Assembly: GCA_963848475.1 (NCBI GenBank)
Contig: CAWKDW010000012.1
Coordinates: 124,001 to 188,000 of the forward strand
DNA: 64,000 nucleotides
Direction of reading: 5' to 3'
Origin: Solirubrobacter sp963848475
GTDB taxonomy: Bacteria > Actinomycetota > Thermoleophilia > Solirubrobacterales > Solirubrobacteraceae
Shown here: positions 42,305 to 51,330 of the stretch, piece by piece
How the letters are laid out: each line of letters opens with the position of its first letter
How positions within the stretch are numbered: position 1 is the first letter of the stretch
Notes under the pieces: model-generated
The model's database searches: none
Told to the model about the DNA's origin: nothing
Seen by the model: only the letters and a program-made list of their open reading frames with translations
Made by a program: the position numbers and the translations under genes

Positions 42305-43120
42305 TTACGAAGCTGTGTCGCCCGTGCCGGCCATGCTCCACTGGGCACCACCGTCGACGGTGAGCACGGTGCCGGTGGTGTAGCTCGATGCGTCGGCGGC
42401 GAGATAGAGGGCGGCGCCGACTATCTCGTCGGCGTCGCCGGCCCGCCGGGCCGGGAACGTGCGGGCCCGCTCGGCGAACACGTCCATGTCCCACCCGCGC
42501 GCGATCGTCGTCAGGAACGGTCCGGGCATGATCGCGTTCACGCGCACGGACGGCCCGAACGCGTGCGCGAGCCCGACCGTCATCGCGTTCACGCCGGCCT
42601 TGGCCGCGGCGTAGGGCACGATGTCGCGTGTCGGCCGCACGGCGCCGGTGCTCGAGACGTTGATGATCGAACCGCGCCCGGCTTCGACCATCCGCTCGCC
42701 GATCAGCGAAGCGAGCCGGAACGGTCCCTTCAGATTGACGCCCATCACTTTGTCGAAGAGCTCCTCGGTGACGTCGCTGAGGCGCTCGTAGACCGGAGAG
42801 ACGCCGGCGTTGTTGACGAGCACGTCGACGCGGCCGAAGTCGCGATAGACGTCCTCGACCAGCCCGTCGAGCTCGTCCCAGTGCCCGACGTGACAGGCGT
42901 GGGCGCTCGCGCGGCCGCCGTCGGCACGCAGCGTCGCGGCGACGGAATCGCACGCGTCGGCCTTGCGGCTGACGACGACCACCTCCGCGCCGGCCTGCGC
43001 GAAGCCGCGCGCGATCGCGAGCCCGAGCCCGCGGGTTCCGCCGGTGATCACAGCAACACGGTCGGTAAGGTCGAAGCGGTCCCGGATCAGGGTCTCGGCT
43101 GGCTCGCGCAGAGCGTCCAC
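42305..43120 (-). CDS. Short-chain dehydrogenase/reductase
   Basis: This is a 271-residue protein of the classical SDR family. It has VAVITGGTRGLGLAIARGFAQ (NAD(P) loop), VLVNNAG, NVSSTGAVRP, then YAAAK with the catalytic Tyr and Lys, and VNAIMPGPFLTT. The GTG start at 43120 lies 3 bp from the stop of the MBL hydrolase gene, so the two are cotranscribed. It most likely oxidises or reduces a hydroxyl of a catabolic intermediate or its CoA ester. The next leftward operon has its own promoter just past this gene's stop. Confidence 0.9.
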   Translation of the reverse strand: MDALREPAETLIRDRFDLTDRVAVITGGTRGLGLAIARGFAQAGAEVVVVSRKADACDSVAATLRADGGRASAHACHVGHWDELDGLVEDVYRDFGRVDVLVNNAGVSPVYERLSDVTEELFDKVMGVNLKGPFRLASLIGERMVEAGRGSIINVSSTGAVRPTRDIVPYAAAKAGVNAMTVGLAHAFGPSVRVNAIMPGPFLTTIARGWDMDVFAERARTFPARRAGDADEIVGAALYLAADASSYTTGTVLTVDGGAQWSMAGTGDTAS

Positions 43121-43123
43121 CTC

Positions 43124-44122
43124 CTAGTGGGCGTGCGTTGGGGTGCCGGCGAGCGCGAAGGACGCGACGCCGTACGTGCTGCCGTCTTCGGTCACCCGCT
43201 CGCGGACGCGTCCGGCGTCCAACAGCAGGTCGAGGTGTCCAAGTACCTCCCAGACGACCAACAGCGGCTGTTCGAGGATCGTCTTCTCGGGCCAAAGGTC
43301 GGCGGCGATCCCGTACGCCGTGGACGCGCCGGTCTCGAGAGCGGCAACGATCCGCCCGCACCGGCGTTCGTGGTCAGCCAGTCGCTGCGTCACGAGCCGG
43401 GCGTGATCGGTGATGTCGGCACCGTGCCCGGTGTACAGGCGCGAGAGCCTCATCGCGGCCGTCCGCTGCAGGTTCTCCAGGTACTCGACGCGCGCGCGGG
43501 GACGTGTGCCGGTGGGCTCCAACGCGGGGTAGACCTCGGTGTTCGACGAAATCTTGGCCAGCAGATGGTCGCCGACGAATGCGGTCCGCTCGCGCTCGTC
43601 CACGAGCAGCGCGTCGGTGGTGCTGTGCCCGGGGCGGGCGACGATGCGCAGGTCGCGGCCGCCCGCGCGGATCTGTTCCCCGTCCGCCAGTACGAGATCC
43701 GTGGCGAAGGGAGCCGACTGGCGGCGCAGGAACTCCCAGAACGCCTCGGTATCGGCGATCACCGTCTCCGGGACGCCATGGTGGCGCATCAGCGCGAGCG
43801 AGAAGCTCCGGTCTGCTTCGCCGCGCTCTTCGCAGTGTGCGCCGTAGGCGGCCGCGCGTTCGTAGGCGGCGATACGGGCGCCCGAGCGTGCGGCGATCGT
43901 CGCCGCGAGGCCGCTGTGATCGAGGTGATGGTGGGTGACCAGCACCAGCTCGAGGTCCTCGAGCCTCACGCCGGCGCGGCGCAGGCCGGCCTCGAGCGCG
44001 GTCAGCGCCGCGTCGTCGCAGGGGCCTGTGTCGATCAGCGTCAGCGGATCGCCGGGCAGCAGCCAGGCGTTGATCGAGCCGATGTGCGGAAGCGGGAGGG
44101 GGAGACAGACAGGGGAAGGCAT
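43124..44122 (-). CDS. Metallo-beta-lactamase-fold hydrolase
   Basis: This is a 332-residue protein. THHHLDHSG is the metal-binding motif of the MBL fold. GHSTTDAL, GDHLLAKISS and the YTGHGADI segment supply the remaining ligands, and the C-terminal 100 residues are the helical cap of the hydroxyacylglutathione hydrolase type (HERRCGRIVAALETG). Such proteins may hydrolyse thioesters or lactones, which would fit a catabolic CoA pathway. A weak copy of the operator (44127-44142, TACTTGA-AC-TCGGCTC on the minus strand) lies in its promoter region. Confidence 0.88.
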   Translation of the reverse strand: MPSPVCLPLPLPHIGSINAWLLPGDPLTLIDTGPCDDAALTALEAGLRRAGVRLEDLELVLVTHHHLDHSGLAATIAARSGARIAAYERAAAYGAHCEERGEADRSFSLALMRHHGVPETVIADTEAFWEFLRRQSAPFATDLVLADGEQIRAGGRDLRIVARPGHSTTDALLVDERERTAFVGDHLLAKISSNTEVYPALEPTGTRPRARVEYLENLQRTAAMRLSRLYTGHGADITDHARLVTQRLADHERRCGRIVAALETGASTAYGIAADLWPEKTILEQPLLVVWEVLGHLDLLLDAGRVRERVTEDGSTYGVASFALAGTPTHAH

Positions 44123-44186
44123 AGCTGAGCCGAGTTCAAGTATGACAAGCGACGAGCGCCGCGTCCAATCGCTCTTGAGCCGTGTC

Positions 44187-44228
44187 TTGCCATCCTGGGG
44201 TGGACGCTGTATGATTTGAAGTCAGTTC
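44187..44228 (+). promoter_or_regulatory. Promoter and operator of the enoyl-CoA hydratase
   Basis: TTGCCA (44187-44192), 17 bp, then TATGAT (44210-44215) is a near-consensus sigma-70-type promoter. The palindrome GATTTGA-AG-TCAGTTC (44213-44228) overlaps the -10 and the start region, the place where a repressor would block initiation. Confidence 0.75.
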
Positions 44229-44256
44229 GGTACCCGAAAAGAGTCGGAGAGTGTGT

Positions 44257-45057
44257 ATGTCCGTGGAAGAGGCGACCCAGGTCATCCAATATGAGGTCGA
44301 CGGGCCGGTCGCGACCATCTGGTTCAATCGGCCGGAGGTCAAGAACTGCGTCAACTGGGAACTGTTGATGGGGCTGGGCGAATATCTCGAGCGTGCCGAC
44401 GCGGATGACGATGTGCGCGCCGTGGTGATCCGCGGGCGTGGGAACACGTTCTGCGCGGGCGCCGATCTCAACATGCTCGACTCGCAGTTCCTCGGCACCA
44501 CCAACCAGTCCGTCAAGATCGCTCAGATCTCGGCCCGTACGTTCGACCGCGCGTTCAACCTCTCCAAGCCGACGATCGCCGTCGTCGAGGGTTTCGCCGT
44601 GGCCGGCGGCTTTGAGCTGTTCATCTCCTGCGACTTCGCCGTCGTCGAGGACAACGCCCGCATCGGCGACTTCCATATCCGCCGTGCGCTGTTCGGCGGC
44701 GCCGGCCCGATCTACCGGCTTCCGCGCTACATCGGCCTGCGCAAGACGAAGGAGCTGCTGCTGACCGGCAAGCTGCTCTCGGGCAAGCAGTGCGAGGAGT
44801 GGGGCCTGGCCAACGTCTCCGCTCCGGCCGAGGATCTCGACCAGGCAGTGGCCGACTTCATCGCGCCGCTGATCGACAAGAGCGCGTTCACGATGCGCAT
44901 CACCAAGCTCGCCGCCAACCGCGGGCTGGACGGCGACACCGAGACGCTGCTAGCGCTGGAGAGCATGACCTGCAACGTCGCCCACCAGTCGCTGGACGCC
45001 AAGGAGGGTGTGCAGGCCTTCCTCGAGAAGCGCGAGCCCGTCTGGAAGCACGGCTAG
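44257..45057 (+). CDS. Enoyl-CoA hydratase/isomerase family protein
   Basis: This is a 266-residue crotonase-fold protein. Motifs: IWFNRPEVKNCVNWEL, then GRGNTFCAGADLNML (oxyanion-hole loop), VEGFAVAGGFELFISCDF (second oxyanion strand) and RYIGLRKTKELLLTGKLLSGKQCEEWGL. The ATG at 44257 is preceded by GGAGAG; the GTG at 44251 is also possible. The two usual catalytic Glu positions fall on Gly/Leu and Phe/His positions, so the reaction could be a hydratase, isomerase or hydrolase variant. It forms a single-gene transcript ended by a strong terminator. Confidence 0.9.
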   Translation: MSVEEATQVIQYEVDGPVATIWFNRPEVKNCVNWELLMGLGEYLERADADDDVRAVVIRGRGNTFCAGADLNMLDSQFLGTTNQSVKIAQISARTFDRAFNLSKPTIAVVEGFAVAGGFELFISCDFAVVEDNARIGDFHIRRALFGGAGPIYRLPRYIGLRKTKELLLTGKLLSGKQCEEWGLANVSAPAEDLDQAVADFIAPLIDKSAFTMRITKLAANRGLDGDTETLLALESMTCNVAHQSLDAKEGVQAFLEKREPVWKHG

Positions 45058-45073
45058 GGCAGATTGGAGATTG

Positions 45074-45106
45074 CGGCCGGCGCGTCTTCGGACGCGCCGG
45101 CCGTTT
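45074..45106. terminator. Strong hairpin terminator
   Basis: A 13-bp perfect stem CGGCCGGCGCGTC with a TTCG loop is followed by TTT. It lies between the convergent enoyl-CoA hydratase and phosphotransferase genes and can serve both. Confidence 0.85.
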
Positions 45107-45110
45107 CGCG

Positions 45111-46175
45111 TTAAAGGAGATGCCGGCCGGCGTCGACGAGCGGAGCGACGAGCCGCTGGGCATCGCCGAAGCCCGAGCCGACCATCGCTCCGCCTGCCGC
45201 GCGGGCGGCGATGCCCTGACAGACGACGGCGAGCTTGAAGAAGGCGAACGCCTGGTACCAGTCGGCATCGGAGACGTCGAAGCCGGTCGCCCGCGCGTAG
45301 CGCTCGATCACCTCCGCGCGCGACGGGAAGCCGTCGGCCGCGGTCACCGGTGCGACGATCCGCGCCGCGGTCAGCACCTCATCGTCGCCCGCCTCGCTCC
45401 AGAACGCGAGCAGCGACCCGAGATCGGTCAACGGATCGCCGAGGGTGCTCATCTCCCAGTCCAGGACGGCGACGATGCGGCCGGGACGAGTCGAGTGCAG
45501 GACGGTGTTGTCGAGCCGGAAATCGCCGTGCACGATCGCGTGGACGCGCTCGGGCGGGAGCGTGCGAACCAGTTCGTCGCGGAGCGCGTCCAGCGCGGGC
45601 ACGTCTTCGACCCGCGACGCCTCCGACTGCTGCGACCAGCGCCGCAGCTGGCGCGCCATGAACCCGGCCGGGCGCCCGAACCCGTCCAGCTCGACTGCGG
45701 CCGGGTCGACGGTGTGCAGTGCAGCGAGCACGTCGACGAGCGCCTCGCCGATCGCGCGGCGCTCGTCAGGGGCGTCGGCGTAGCCCTCCGGCAGGGCGTT
45801 GCGGCAGATGTGGCCGAGCACGCGCTCCATCACGTAGAACGGTGCGCCGATCTCGTCGCCGAGGTACAGCGTCCGCGGGACGGGGACGGAGGTGCCATCA
45901 AGGGCGGTCAGCACGCGGTACTCGCGGCCCATGTCATGCGCGGTGGGCAGGATGCTCCCGAGCGGAGGCCGGCGCAGGATGAGCTCGCCGGCGTCGCACG
46001 CGACGCGATAGGTCAGGTTCGATTTGCCGCCGGAGATCAGCGCGACATCGCAGTCCAGCCAGCGCGGGTCGTGCAGCACGTCGGCGAGCAGCGGGCCGAC
46101 GAGCTCCGGGTCGGCGCCGGTGTTGATGCGCTCCAGGCGTTGCGCGGTCGGATCGTTGAAGCCGGTCTCGGTCAT
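45111..46175 (-). CDS. APH-like phosphotransferase family protein (FadE-associated)
   Basis: This is a 354-residue kinase-like fold. HGDFRLDNTV is the catalytic loop and LDWEMSTLGDPLTDLG the metal-binding loop. GKSNLTYRV near residue 50 is the glycine-rich loop. In acyl-CoA catabolic clusters this type lies next to FadE genes and corresponds to the N-terminal half of human ACAD10/11, which phosphorylates 4-hydroxyacyl-CoA. A similar role here is inference from context. Its ATG at 46175 overlaps the stop of the small FadE by 4 bp. Confidence 0.88.
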   Translation of the reverse strand: MTETGFNDPTAQRLERINTGADPELVGPLLADVLHDPRWLDCDVALISGGKSNLTYRVACDAGELILRRPPLGSILPTAHDMGREYRVLTALDGTSVPVPRTLYLGDEIGAPFYVMERVLGHICRNALPEGYADAPDERRAIGEALVDVLAALHTVDPAAVELDGFGRPAGFMARQLRRWSQQSEASRVEDVPALDALRDELVRTLPPERVHAIVHGDFRLDNTVLHSTRPGRIVAVLDWEMSTLGDPLTDLGSLLAFWSEAGDDEVLTAARIVAPVTAADGFPSRAEVIERYARATGFDVSDADWYQAFAFFKLAVVCQGIAARAAGGAMVGSGFGDAQRLVAPLVDAGRHLL

Positions 46176-47083
46176 ACGCGCTCCATCGCGGCGACCGCGA
46201 GCGCCCGGCCGAGCTCGCGCTCGTGGTAGGCGGCGTCCCCGAACTGCTGCTCGCGGACGACGATGCGCCGCAGGAAGCGGTGCGCCTGATGTTCCTCGGT
46301 GAAGGCGATGCCGCCGAAGACCTGCAGCGCGCCGTGCGCGACCTCACGCGCGGCACGGGCCACGTAGGCCTTGGCGATGGCCGCGGTCCGCTGGGCGTCG
46401 GGCAGCTCGTCGTCGAGCGCGGCGGCGGCGAAGAGCACCGTCGACCACGCGCTCACGCGACGCACGTACATGTCGGCCAGGATGTGGCGCAGCGCCTGGT
46501 AGGAGCCGATCGTGCGGCCGAACTGGCGGCGCTCGGCGGCGTAGTCGCGCGCATCCTGGAGCATCCGTTCGGCCGCGCCCACGGACTCCGCGGCGGCGAG
46601 CAGGGCGCCGATCGCGGTGAGCCGGGCGACATCGGCGCCGACCGGCTCGAAGTGGTCGAACGTGACGGTCGACATCGGGATGCCGACGTCCAGCGTGGCC
46701 GCCGGCGCGATGCTGGCGGCGACCGCCAGCGCGACCGTTCCGTCGGCGACGACGGCGAAGTGATCGACCTCGTCCGCGTGCTCGACCGCCGCCCCGGGCA
46801 GCGCGATCGCGATGCGCTCCGAATGTGATACTCCGGCGTAGCGCAGGGCCGCGCTGCCGAGGAAGGGCGAGGCGGCCAGGTGCGCGCCGAGCAGGCGCGC
46901 CGCAAGGCACAGCTCGACCGCGCCGAGCTCGTCGTCGAAGAACTCCTGCAGTGCGGCCCACAGCCGTGCGCGCTGCTGCGACGTCGCGGTGTGCGCGGTC
47001 TCGGCGGGCAGCCATTCGCGCTGCAGGAGCGTGGTGAGTGCCTCGCTGAGCAGGTTCTGCTCGTCGGTGAGTTCGAGGTCCAT
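46172..47083 (-). CDS. Acyl-CoA dehydrogenase, short partner subunit
   Basis: This is a 303-residue FadE-type protein. The C-terminal helical part is clear (RQFGRTIGSYQALRHILADMYVRR, then HGALQVFGGIAFTEEHQAHRFLRR). The beta domain is shortened and the FAD-binding segments are incomplete. It lies 3 bp after a full-length FadE. This pairing of a short and a full gene matches alpha2beta2 heterotetrameric dehydrogenases of steroid side-chain degradation, where the active site is split between chains. A catalytic Glu is not identifiable in this chain. Confidence 0.88.
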   Translation of the reverse strand: MDLELTDEQNLLSEALTTLLQREWLPAETAHTATSQQRARLWAALQEFFDDELGAVELCLAARLLGAHLAASPFLGSAALRYAGVSHSERIAIALPGAAVEHADEVDHFAVVADGTVALAVAASIAPAATLDVGIPMSTVTFDHFEPVGADVARLTAIGALLAAAESVGAAERMLQDARDYAAERRQFGRTIGSYQALRHILADMYVRRVSAWSTVLFAAAALDDELPDAQRTAAIAKAYVARAAREVAHGALQVFGGIAFTEEHQAHRFLRRIVVREQQFGDAAYHERELGRALAVAAMERV

Positions 47084-47086
47084 GGC

Positions 47087-48214
47087 CTACTCCTGGGGCA
47101 GCGCGAGGATGCGGTCGGCGATGATGTTGCGCTGGATCTGCTGGGTGCCGCCGTAGACGCTCGCGGCGCGCGAGTACAGATAGGTCTCGGTCCAGAACCC
47201 GTCGTCGGGGCCGAGGATCTCGAACGCGCTCGCGGCAAGGCGTTGCTCGGCCTCGGCCATCAGCAGCTTCACGGTCGAGCTGTCGGGGCCGACGGCGCCG
47301 CCGTTGAGGAACTCGCCCACGGTCCGGTACGCGTGATGGCGCAGCACCTCGACACCGATCAGCGCCTGCGCGAGCTGGACCTGCACGAGGGGATCATCGA
47401 GGCGACCTTGCGCGGCAGCGTCTCCAACGGCGCGGTCCAGCCACGTGCGCAGCTTGACCTGACGGGGGAGTGCGGCCGTCCCACGTTCGTGGCCGAGCGT
47501 GTGCATGGCGATCTTCCAGCCGTCGCCGCGGTTGCCGAGCAGGTTCTCCTTGGGGACGATCACGTTGTCGAGGAAGAGCTCGCAGAACTCGGCGTGGCCG
47601 GTGATCTGCGTCATCGGGCGCATGTCGACGCCGTCAGCCTGCATGTCGACGATCAGCATCGAGATGCCCTTGTGCTTCGGGCCGTCCGTCTCCGTGCGCG
47701 CGAGCACGCCGCACCAGCGCGCGTACTGGCCCCACGAGACCCAGGTCTTGGAACCGTTGAGCACGAAGTGGTCGTCCTCCTCGGTCGCGCGGGTGCGCAG
47801 CGACGCAAGGTCCGAGCCGGCCTCGGGCTCGCTGAAGCCCTGGCACCAGATCTCCTCGGCGGAAAGGATCGAGGGGATGTAGCGCCCGCGCTGCTGGTCG
47901 TTGCCGAAGCGCAACAGCGAAGGGCCGAGGACGTCGAGCCCGACCACGTTGATGGGCTCGGGAGCCCCGGCCGCGGCGAGCTCCTGGTCGACGATGATCT
48001 GCTCCACGGGCGGCCGTCCGCCACCGCCGAACTCGCTGGGCCAGGCGCGGCCGACGTAGCCGGCCGCGTAGCAGGAGGCTTGCCACTCACGCAGCAGGAT
48101 CATCCTGTCGTCAAGAGCGCGGGGAAGATCCGCGCCCACCAGCGGGGACTGGGCCAGGAAGCTGCGAACCTCGTCCTGGAGCGCCCGCTCCTCATCCGTA
48201 GCTCGAAGTTGCAT
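47087..48214 (-). CDS. Acyl-CoA dehydrogenase, full-length subunit
   Basis: This is a 375-residue FadE-type protein. It has WPSEFGGGG, QGFSEPEAGSDLASLRTRA (FAD-binding loop), NGSKTWVSWGQYA, HAEFCELFLDNVIVPKENLLG and YGGTQQIQRNIIADRIL (C-terminal FAD and substrate helix). It most likely pairs with the shorter FadE downstream to dehydrogenate an acyl-CoA. It starts 72 bp from the operator at 48287-48302, which it shares with the divergent flavoprotein gene. Confidence 0.92.
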   Translation of the reverse strand: MQLRATDEERALQDEVRSFLAQSPLVGADLPRALDDRMILLREWQASCYAAGYVGRAWPSEFGGGGRPPVEQIIVDQELAAAGAPEPINVVGLDVLGPSLLRFGNDQQRGRYIPSILSAEEIWCQGFSEPEAGSDLASLRTRATEEDDHFVLNGSKTWVSWGQYARWCGVLARTETDGPKHKGISMLIVDMQADGVDMRPMTQITGHAEFCELFLDNVIVPKENLLGNRGDGWKIAMHTLGHERGTAALPRQVKLRTWLDRAVGDAAAQGRLDDPLVQVQLAQALIGVEVLRHHAYRTVGEFLNGGAVGPDSSTVKLLMAEAEQRLAASAFEILGPDDGFWTETYLYSRAASVYGGTQQIQRNIIADRILALPQE

Positions 48215-48257
48215 GAACTGAGATCGTATCAGTATGTAGGGAACAAGGCGCTATTTC

Positions 48258-48302
48258 TTGCACCATTTGACAGGGTGCGCTACGTTGAATCGACTTCAAT
48301 CT
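48258..48302 (+). promoter_or_regulatory. Promoter and operator between FadE and flavoprotein genes
   Basis: TTGCAC (48258-48263), 17 bp, then TACGTT (48281-48286) reads rightward. The palindrome GAATCGA-CT-TCAATCT (48287-48302) starts at the next base. The leftward FadE promoter is less clear. Confidence 0.65.
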
Positions 48303-48333
48303 CAGTCATTGCGATTTCAGGAGGAGCTGAGAC

Positions 48334-49680
48334 ATGACGGAAGCGGGAGAGGTGATCGATCTCCTCGTGCTCGGTGGCGGGATGGCCGGTCTCAGCGCCG
48401 CCGCCAAGGCGGTCTCCGGGGGCGCGCGCGTCGTGCTCGTCGAGAAGGGCGAAGCGATCGGCGGGTCGGCCGCGTACGCCGGTTTCATCTGGACCGCGCC
48501 GACCGTCGAGGTCATGCGCGAGGTCAATCCGGACGGCGACCCAGTGCTCGGGCGCCGGATCGTCGAGGGCTATGACGGCGCGCTCGCGTTCGTCCGCTCA
48601 CTCGGCGTGCACGTCGCCGAGCCGGTCACGGTGCTCGGCTACGGGCGTGGGTGCGCAACGGACATGGCGAACTTCCTGCTCGCCTGCGATCGCCTCGTGC
48701 GCGAGCGCGGCGAGGTGCTGGTGCGCAGCCACGCGCTCGCGCTGCTCACCGAGGATGGTGCCGTCGTCGGTGCCGAGCTCGAGACGCCCGCCGGCACGCG
48801 CACCGTTCGCGCGAGCAGCACGCTGCTCGCCACCGGCGGCTTCGGTGGCGATCCGGGCCTGCGAGCCGAGCACATCGCGCCCGCGGCGAGGGACATGCCA
48901 CTGCGCGCGAACCTCAACAGCACCGGCGACGGCCTGCGTCTCGCCCAAGCGGTGGGCGCTGGCACGAGCGAGGCCGATGCCGGCTTCTACGGCCACCTGA
49001 TCCCGTCCCACGTCGTCTACAACAACCCGTACGAGTTCACCGACCTGACCTTCTACCACTCCGAGCACGGGGTGCTGCTCAACCGCGGCGGGCAGCGATT
49101 CTGCGACGAGACGATCGGTGATCATCTCAGCACGCTGCACGTTCTCGATCAGCCCGGGGCGCGAGCACTGCTGATCACCGATCAGCGCGTGCACGAGCAG
49201 TGGATGCTCGCCCCCTACGTCGAAGGCGTCGAGCCGATCGACAAGTTCCAGCTCGCGTACAAGCGCGGCGCGCGGGCGGCGATCGCCGAGGACATCGAGG
49301 AGCTCGCCTACCTGCCCGAGGAATGGGGCTACGACGGCGAAGCAGCGCGCGACACACTGCTCGAGTACAACCGCCAGAGCGAGGCGGGCGTGCTCGAGCC
49401 TGGACGCCGGCTCGACCCCGCGCCGCTCCTGACCGCCCCGTACTACGTGATCGAGGTCATCCCCGCGATCACCTTCACCTTCACCGGCCTGCGGATCGAC
49501 GAGTGCACGCGCGTGCTCGGCGCCGACGGAGAGCCGATTCGCGGGCTGCTGTCCGCCGGTGCGGATGCCGGCGGCGTGTTCCATCGCGCCTACGCCGGCG
49601 GTCTCGCGGCCGCGCTGGTGTTCGGCCTGCAGGCCGCGGCCACCGCCACGAGCGCTCCCTTCGCGGGTGCGAAAAGCTAA
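48334..49680 (+). CDS. KstD-like FAD-dependent dehydrogenase
   Basis: This is a 448-residue flavoprotein. It has LLVLGGGMAGLSAAAKAVSGGARVVLVEKGEAIGGSAAYAGFIW (FAD Rossmann loop), then LLATGGFGGDPGLRAEHI, and near the end TGLRIDECTRVL...GLLSAGADAGGVFHRAYAGGLAAALVFG. The architecture is that of the fumarate reductase/3-ketosteroid-delta1-dehydrogenase family. It probably introduces a double bond next to a ketone in a ring substrate. A GGAGGAG ribosome site lies 8 bp before the ATG. A second, related flavoprotein is at 61220. Confidence 0.87.
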   Translation: MTEAGEVIDLLVLGGGMAGLSAAAKAVSGGARVVLVEKGEAIGGSAAYAGFIWTAPTVEVMREVNPDGDPVLGRRIVEGYDGALAFVRSLGVHVAEPVTVLGYGRGCATDMANFLLACDRLVRERGEVLVRSHALALLTEDGAVVGAELETPAGTRTVRASSTLLATGGFGGDPGLRAEHIAPAARDMPLRANLNSTGDGLRLAQAVGAGTSEADAGFYGHLIPSHVVYNNPYEFTDLTFYHSEHGVLLNRGGQRFCDETIGDHLSTLHVLDQPGARALLITDQRVHEQWMLAPYVEGVEPIDKFQLAYKRGARAAIAEDIEELAYLPEEWGYDGEAARDTLLEYNRQSEAGVLEPGRRLDPAPLLTAPYYVIEVIPAITFTFTGLRIDECTRVLGADGEPIRGLLSAGADAGGVFHRAYAGGLAAALVFGLQAAATATSAPFAGAKS

Positions 49681-49702
49681 GCCATCTCAGGAGGAGCGAC
49701 CA

Positions 49703-50545
49703 ATGGCGACACTGAACGGCAAAGTCGCGTTCATCACGGGCGCGGGCCGCGGCCAAGGGCGCTCACACGCGCTCAAGCTCGCCGAGCAGGGCGCGGACAT
49801 CATCGCGCTCGACGTCTGTCACGAGGCGGTCGGCACGATCGGGTACCCGCTGGCCACGCCTGAAGATCTCGACGAGACGATCGCGGGCGTCAAGGCGCTC
49901 GGCCGTCGCGCGGTCAAGGGCGTCGCGGACGTGCGCGATCTCGATCAGGTCATCGCCGTGGTCGAGCGCGGCCTGGCCGAGCTCGACCGCATCGACATCG
50001 TCTGCGCCAACGCCGGCATCGGCTCCTGGGCGGTCGCCTGGGAGATGACGGCCGAGCAGTGGAAGGACATGATCGACATCAACCTCACGGGCGTCTTCAA
50101 CACGGCGCGCGCGGCGCTGCCGTCGATGGTGGCGCGCGGAGAGGGCGGTTCCGTGATTCTCACGAGCTCCACCGCGGGCCTCATCGGCTACGCCAACACC
50201 GCGCACTACACCGCGGCCAAGCACGGCGTGATCGGCCTGATGAAGGTGCTCGCGCAGGAGGCGGGGCTGCACGGCATCCGCGTGAACGCCGTGTGTCCGA
50301 CGACGGTCAACACGCCACTGGTCATCAACGACGGGACGTTCCAGTTGTTCGCGCCGCACCTCGAGAACCCGGGGCCGGCCGACGTGCGCGAGCCCTTCGC
50401 GGGGCTGAACATCCTGCCCGACGTGCCGTGGATCGAGCCCTCCGACGTGTCGGAGGCCATCGCCTGGCTCGCCTCCGACGAGGCGAGGTATGTCACCGGC
50501 GTCGCGCTGCCGATCGACGCCGGCAACGTCATCAAGAAGGGATAG
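49703..50545 (+). CDS. Mycofactocin-coupled-type SDR
   Basis: This is a 280-residue SDR starting at the ATG at 49703 with a GGAGGAG site. KVAFITGAGRGQGRSHALKLAEQGADIIALDVC is the signature of the mycofactocin-coupled SDR family (carveol-dehydrogenase type), in which NAD is bound tightly and the redox cofactor mycofactocin is the electron acceptor. The longer loop after IALDVC (IGYPLATPEDLDETIAGV) is typical. Catalytic SSTAG...HYTAAKHG is present. The substrate is likely a ring alcohol. No mycofactocin biosynthesis genes are in the window. Confidence 0.9.
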   Translation: MATLNGKVAFITGAGRGQGRSHALKLAEQGADIIALDVCHEAVGTIGYPLATPEDLDETIAGVKALGRRAVKGVADVRDLDQVIAVVERGLAELDRIDIVCANAGIGSWAVAWEMTAEQWKDMIDINLTGVFNTARAALPSMVARGEGGSVILTSSTAGLIGYANTAHYTAAKHGVIGLMKVLAQEAGLHGIRVNAVCPTTVNTPLVINDGTFQLFAPHLENPGPADVREPFAGLNILPDVPWIEPSDVSEAIAWLASDEARYVTGVALPIDAGNVIKKG

Positions 50546-50547
50546 CG

Positions 50548-51297
50548 ATGACCGGCCGCGCCGCGGGCAAGGTCGTCGTCATCACGGGCGCGAGCCAGGG
50601 CCAGGGTGCGGTGGAGGCGCGCGCCCTGCAGGCCGAAGGCGCGACCGTCATCGCCGTCGACGTCAAGGATCCCGTCGAACCGATCCACGGGGTGCAATAC
50701 CGCCGGCTCGATGTCTCCAAGCCCGAGGACTGGGCCGCTCTGGCGGCCGGCCTCGGGGAGGTGCACGGGCTCGTCAACAACGCGGGCATCACGCATCGCG
50801 AGCCGCTGTGGGACATCACCCCGGAAGACCTCGACCGCGTACTGAGCATCAACCTCAGCGGGCCGCTGCTGGGCATTCAGGCGCTGGCACCGCTGATGAC
50901 CGGCGGCGGCTCGATCGTCAACGTCGCCTCGCTGGCCGCACTCACCGGCCACTTCGCCACGGCCTACACGGCGAGCAAATGGGGCCTGCGCGGGGTCTCG
51001 CGCAGCGCCTGCACGGAGCTGGGGCCGCTGGGCATCCGCGTCAACACGATCTTCCCCGGGGCGATGGCCGCGCCGATGACCGCCACGCCGCAGGCGTTCG
51101 TCGACCGCTTGCTCGAGGAGATCCCGCTCGGACGTGCGGGCGCGGCCGAGGATGTCGCGCCGCTCGTCGTCTTCCTGATCTCCGACGAGTCGAGCTGGAT
51201 CAGTGGCGCGGAGATCGCCGTCGACGGCGGACAGTCGGCGCACGGCGGGATGAAGGGCCTGGCCGATCTCGTGCGCGCTGAGCGAGCGCGCCCCTGA
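50548..51297 (+). CDS. Short-chain dehydrogenase/reductase
   Basis: This is a 249-residue SDR. It has VVVITGASQGQGAVEARALQAEGA (cofactor loop), GLVNNAG, NVASLAALTGHFATAYTASKWGL (catalytic Ser, Tyr, Lys) and VNTIFPGAMAAPM. The ATG at 50548 lies 2 bp after the mycofactocin-type SDR stop, so the two are in one operon with the KstD-like gene. It likely acts on a hydroxyl or ketone of the same substrate series. Confidence 0.9.
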   Translation: MTGRAAGKVVVITGASQGQGAVEARALQAEGATVIAVDVKDPVEPIHGVQYRRLDVSKPEDWAALAAGLGEVHGLVNNAGITHREPLWDITPEDLDRVLSINLSGPLLGIQALAPLMTGGGSIVNVASLAALTGHFATAYTASKWGLRGVSRSACTELGPLGIRVNTIFPGAMAAPMTATPQAFVDRLLEEIPLGRAGAAEDVAPLVVFLISDESSWISGAEIAVDGGQSAHGGMKGLADLVRAERARP

Positions 51298-51321
51298 CCC
51301 CGTCAAGGGCCAGAGGCGCGC
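51286..51321. terminator. Hairpin between convergent genes
   Basis: GCGCGCC at 51286-51292 pairs with GGCGCGC at 51315-51321. Inside, CCCCTGAC and GTCAAGGG form a second stem with one mismatch. It overlaps the SDR stop and precedes the aldehyde dehydrogenase stop. Confidence 0.5.
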
Positions 51322-51330
51322 GACTGCGGC

